From Berkiella sp964594635 (lineage in GTDB: Bacteria > Pseudomonadota > Gammaproteobacteria > Berkiellales > Berkiellaceae), in NCBI GenBank assembly GCA_964594635.1, contig CAZQMV010000009.1, positions 39,114-103,113 on the forward strand: a stretch of DNA of 64,000 nucleotides, written 5' to 3'. A program made the position numbers and the translations under genes. Each line of letters begins with the position of its first letter. Position 1 is the stretch's first letter. This document shows positions 62,863 through 64,000 of the stretch, piece after piece. The notes below the pieces were generated by a model, which saw only the letters and a list, made by a program, of their open reading frames with translations, had not been told where the DNA came from and made no database searches.

Positions 62863-63642
62863 ATGATTTATGGTATTGGGGCGGCAACTTTTGTAACAAG
62901 TACCGCATTATTAACTTATTATCATTGTTGCAGACGTCAATCAACGAATCAGAATTTGAATTTTGAATATGAATCACGTATTGATCCCTTGTTCAATGTT
63001 TTTGAAGCTACTTTAAATTATTTGAGAGACTTTCCAGAGTCTTACAAAGAAGACGGCATTTGGCGTGAATCAGGAAGTAAACATTTCGCAAACGCAGCCT
63101 ATCGGTATGTTGTGGATGGAAACAAAACTGCATTTGCTTTTGGCCCTGATCGAAAATTTGGCAATTCTACTTTTACACCCCATGATGCCTTGAGCACACT
63201 CAAAATGGCACTAGAAAGTAATTTTCTTCCCCAATACTTTCAGGGGAATGATTTATTAGTGGCACTTAAAAATTTACATATTGATCCTTTGACTGTTCCC
63301 GCTATTTTGAAACGACACATCGATGGTTTAGTTCGTAAAGGTATGACAAAAGAAGCCTCCATTTTGCATAATTTGCTGTATTTAGGTTATCGAATTCAAA
63401 GCCAAGACCAGCTCAATCGAATGAATGCTGACAATGTTGCCACACTGTTTGCTCCCCATTTTATGAGAATGTTAGGAATAGCAGAATCTGCTTCTGCTAC
63501 TGAATTTGAAGCAACGCGTCAAATCATATCTAGACTTTTGAAAGCGTGTCTGACCAGCAATGTCTTTACCGAGCGTTTTCGAACACCTTCAACTTCATTA
63601 GAAATATTGCCCGAAGCACGTAAGAGAGCGAGAGCACAATAA
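62863..63642 (+). CDS. RhoGAP-domain protein with N-terminal membrane anchor
   Basis: A 259-aa protein with AAGGAG before the ATG. A hydrophobic N-terminus (IGAATFVTSTALLTYYHCC) may anchor or export it. Residues 45-235 match the eukaryotic RhoGAP fold: the arginine-finger loop DGIWRESG (compare 'eGIFRxxG') with R68, then VPAILKRHIDGL, and NRMNADNVATLFAPHFMRM (compare 'NkMtaeNLAivfaPnll'). RhoGAPs accelerate GTP hydrolysis by Rho/Rac/Cdc42. Bacteria have no Rho GTPases, so a host target is likely. It is transcribed alone, between a GNAT gene and tRNA-Met. Confidence 0.78.
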   Translation: MIYGIGAATFVTSTALLTYYHCCRRQSTNQNLNFEYESRIDPLFNVFEATLNYLRDFPESYKEDGIWRESGSKHFANAAYRYVVDGNKTAFAFGPDRKFGNSTFTPHDALSTLKMALESNFLPQYFQGNDLLVALKNLHIDPLTVPAILKRHIDGLVRKGMTKEASILHNLLYLGYRIQSQDQLNRMNADNVATLFAPHFMRMLGIAESASATEFEATRQIISRLLKACLTSNVFTERFRTPSTSLEILPEARKRARAQ

Positions 63643-63715
63643 CTTGGGTGAATTTTAACCGCGTATTTTTAAAATTGTCAGTTATGTAAATAAAGTGCCT
63701 TGTATAAACACTCTA

Positions 63716-63744
63716 TTGACATCTTACAAGGTAATGGCCAAAAT
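63716..63744 (+). promoter_or_regulatory. likely sigma70 promoter of tRNA-Met
   Basis: TTGACA at 63716-63721 matches the -35 consensus exactly; 17 bp later CAAAAT (63739-63744) is a weak -10. A GC-rich discriminator (GCGCGG) follows, as in stringently controlled stable-RNA promoters. Confidence 0.55.
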
Positions 63745-63755
63745 GCGCGGTCTAC

Positions 63756-63832
63756 GGCTATGTAGCTCAGCTGGTTAGAGCGCGGCACTCATAATGCTGA
63801 GGTCGGTGGTTCGAGTCCACCCATAGCCACCA
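63756..63832 (+). tRNA. tRNA-Met (anticodon CAT, elongator type)
   Basis: A 77-nt cloverleaf. GGCTATG pairs with CATAGCC, the D-arm GCTC/GAGC is intact, the anticodon stem CGGCA/TGCTG encloses CTCATAA (anticodon CAT), and the T-arm has GGTTCGAGTCC; A then encoded CCA. The body resembles elongator tRNA-Met rather than initiator (G-C acceptor start, no C1-A72 mismatch). A lysidine-modified tRNA-Ile2 is the less likely alternative. Confidence 0.9.
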
Positions 63833-64000
63833 TGCTTCGTTTGCTCCGCAAACTACGCATGGCAAGCCTTACAACAACTTATTCCCACGTAGCTACCCCA
63901 CATCCCAAAACCCGATAAACCTTCCTAGAAACTGCCATGCTTGAATTCGGCTCTTCCCTAAATCAGGGGGCACTTCAGTTTACGAACATAGTACTTTAAC

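Noticed and set aside
1..64000. Insertion sequences, integrases or prophage genes as the source of accessory genes
   Set aside because: No transposase, integrase, phage structural gene or target-site duplication was recognisable anywhere in the window.
63833..64000. Possible coding sequence after tRNA-Met
   Set aside because: No open frame of useful length or ribosome site; only a short palindromic stretch ATGCTTCGTTTGC...GCATGGCAAGC is visible.

Overview
The window is a 64 kb stretch of an AT-rich gammaproteobacterial chromosome. Its housekeeping genes follow standard gammaproteobacterial order: the ptsN-hprK-rapZ-EIIA-HPr cluster; mreBCD-rng-yhdP-nitrilase-tldD with pmbA; gatCAB; hemA-prfA-prmC; and TPR protein-lolB-ispE-tRNA-Gln-prs-rplY-pth-ychF. 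Between these blocks sit genes of a kind typical of host-associated Legionellales (Legionella, Coxiella, Berkiella and relatives): two very large Ser/Thr kinase-like proteins, a RhoGAP-domain protein, an F-box-like protein, two C-termini ending in CaaX prenylation motifs, and a YopT-like (C58) cysteine protease candidate. The Legionellales placement is an inference from gene content; no rRNA is present to test it.

Layout. 1-2322 (+): end of ptsN, short hprK, rapZ, EIIA-Man-like protein and HPr, a regulatory phosphotransfer cluster with no sugar permease. 2319-13462 (-): two giant kinase-like genes in one operon. The upstream one is split by two 100-N assembly gaps, each lying inside an 18-bp coding repeat; the flanks are in frame across both gaps, so it is one gene. 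13649-15379 (-): PAS-GGDEF-EAL protein. 15537-18172 (+): Sel1-repeat protein and a PLP-dependent dehydratase. 18245-20840 (-): unknown protein and a GNAT acetyltransferase, then about 620 bp without a clear gene but with a strong hairpin, a possible 19-codon ORF and a long inverted repeat. 21463-33124 (-): pmbA, tldD, nitrilase, yhdP, rng, mreD, mreC, mreB. 33282-36501 (+): gatCAB. 36614-40401 (-): hemA-prfA-prmC followed by two small double-glycine-leader, microcin-like peptides. 40521-42248 (+): TPR protein.

42254-46933 is an accessory insertion between the TPR gene and lolB. It holds a permuted NlpC/P60-like protein, a small hypothetical protein, a CaaX-ended 98-aa protein, an F-box-like protein with an out-of-frame CaaX tail, an alpha/beta hydrolase with a degenerate oxyanion motif, and an L,D-transpeptidase-like protein. 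47132-52380 (+) returns to the housekeeping block lolB through ychF. 52664-57880 has the C58-like protease, a receiver-HATPase protein, a FIST sensor and a hybrid histidine kinase. 58077-62739 has two unknown proteins, a RES-Xre toxin-antitoxin pair with a 36-bp palindromic operator, and a GNAT protein. 62863-63642 encodes the RhoGAP-domain protein, and tRNA-Met closes the window.

The main message is a conserved core interleaved with probable host-interaction genes, plus a compact double-glycine peptide pair coupled to prmC. No transposase, prophage, CRISPR array or rRNA was seen. GC-rich intergenic palindromes recur, and at least two (near 609 and 30366) belong to one family.
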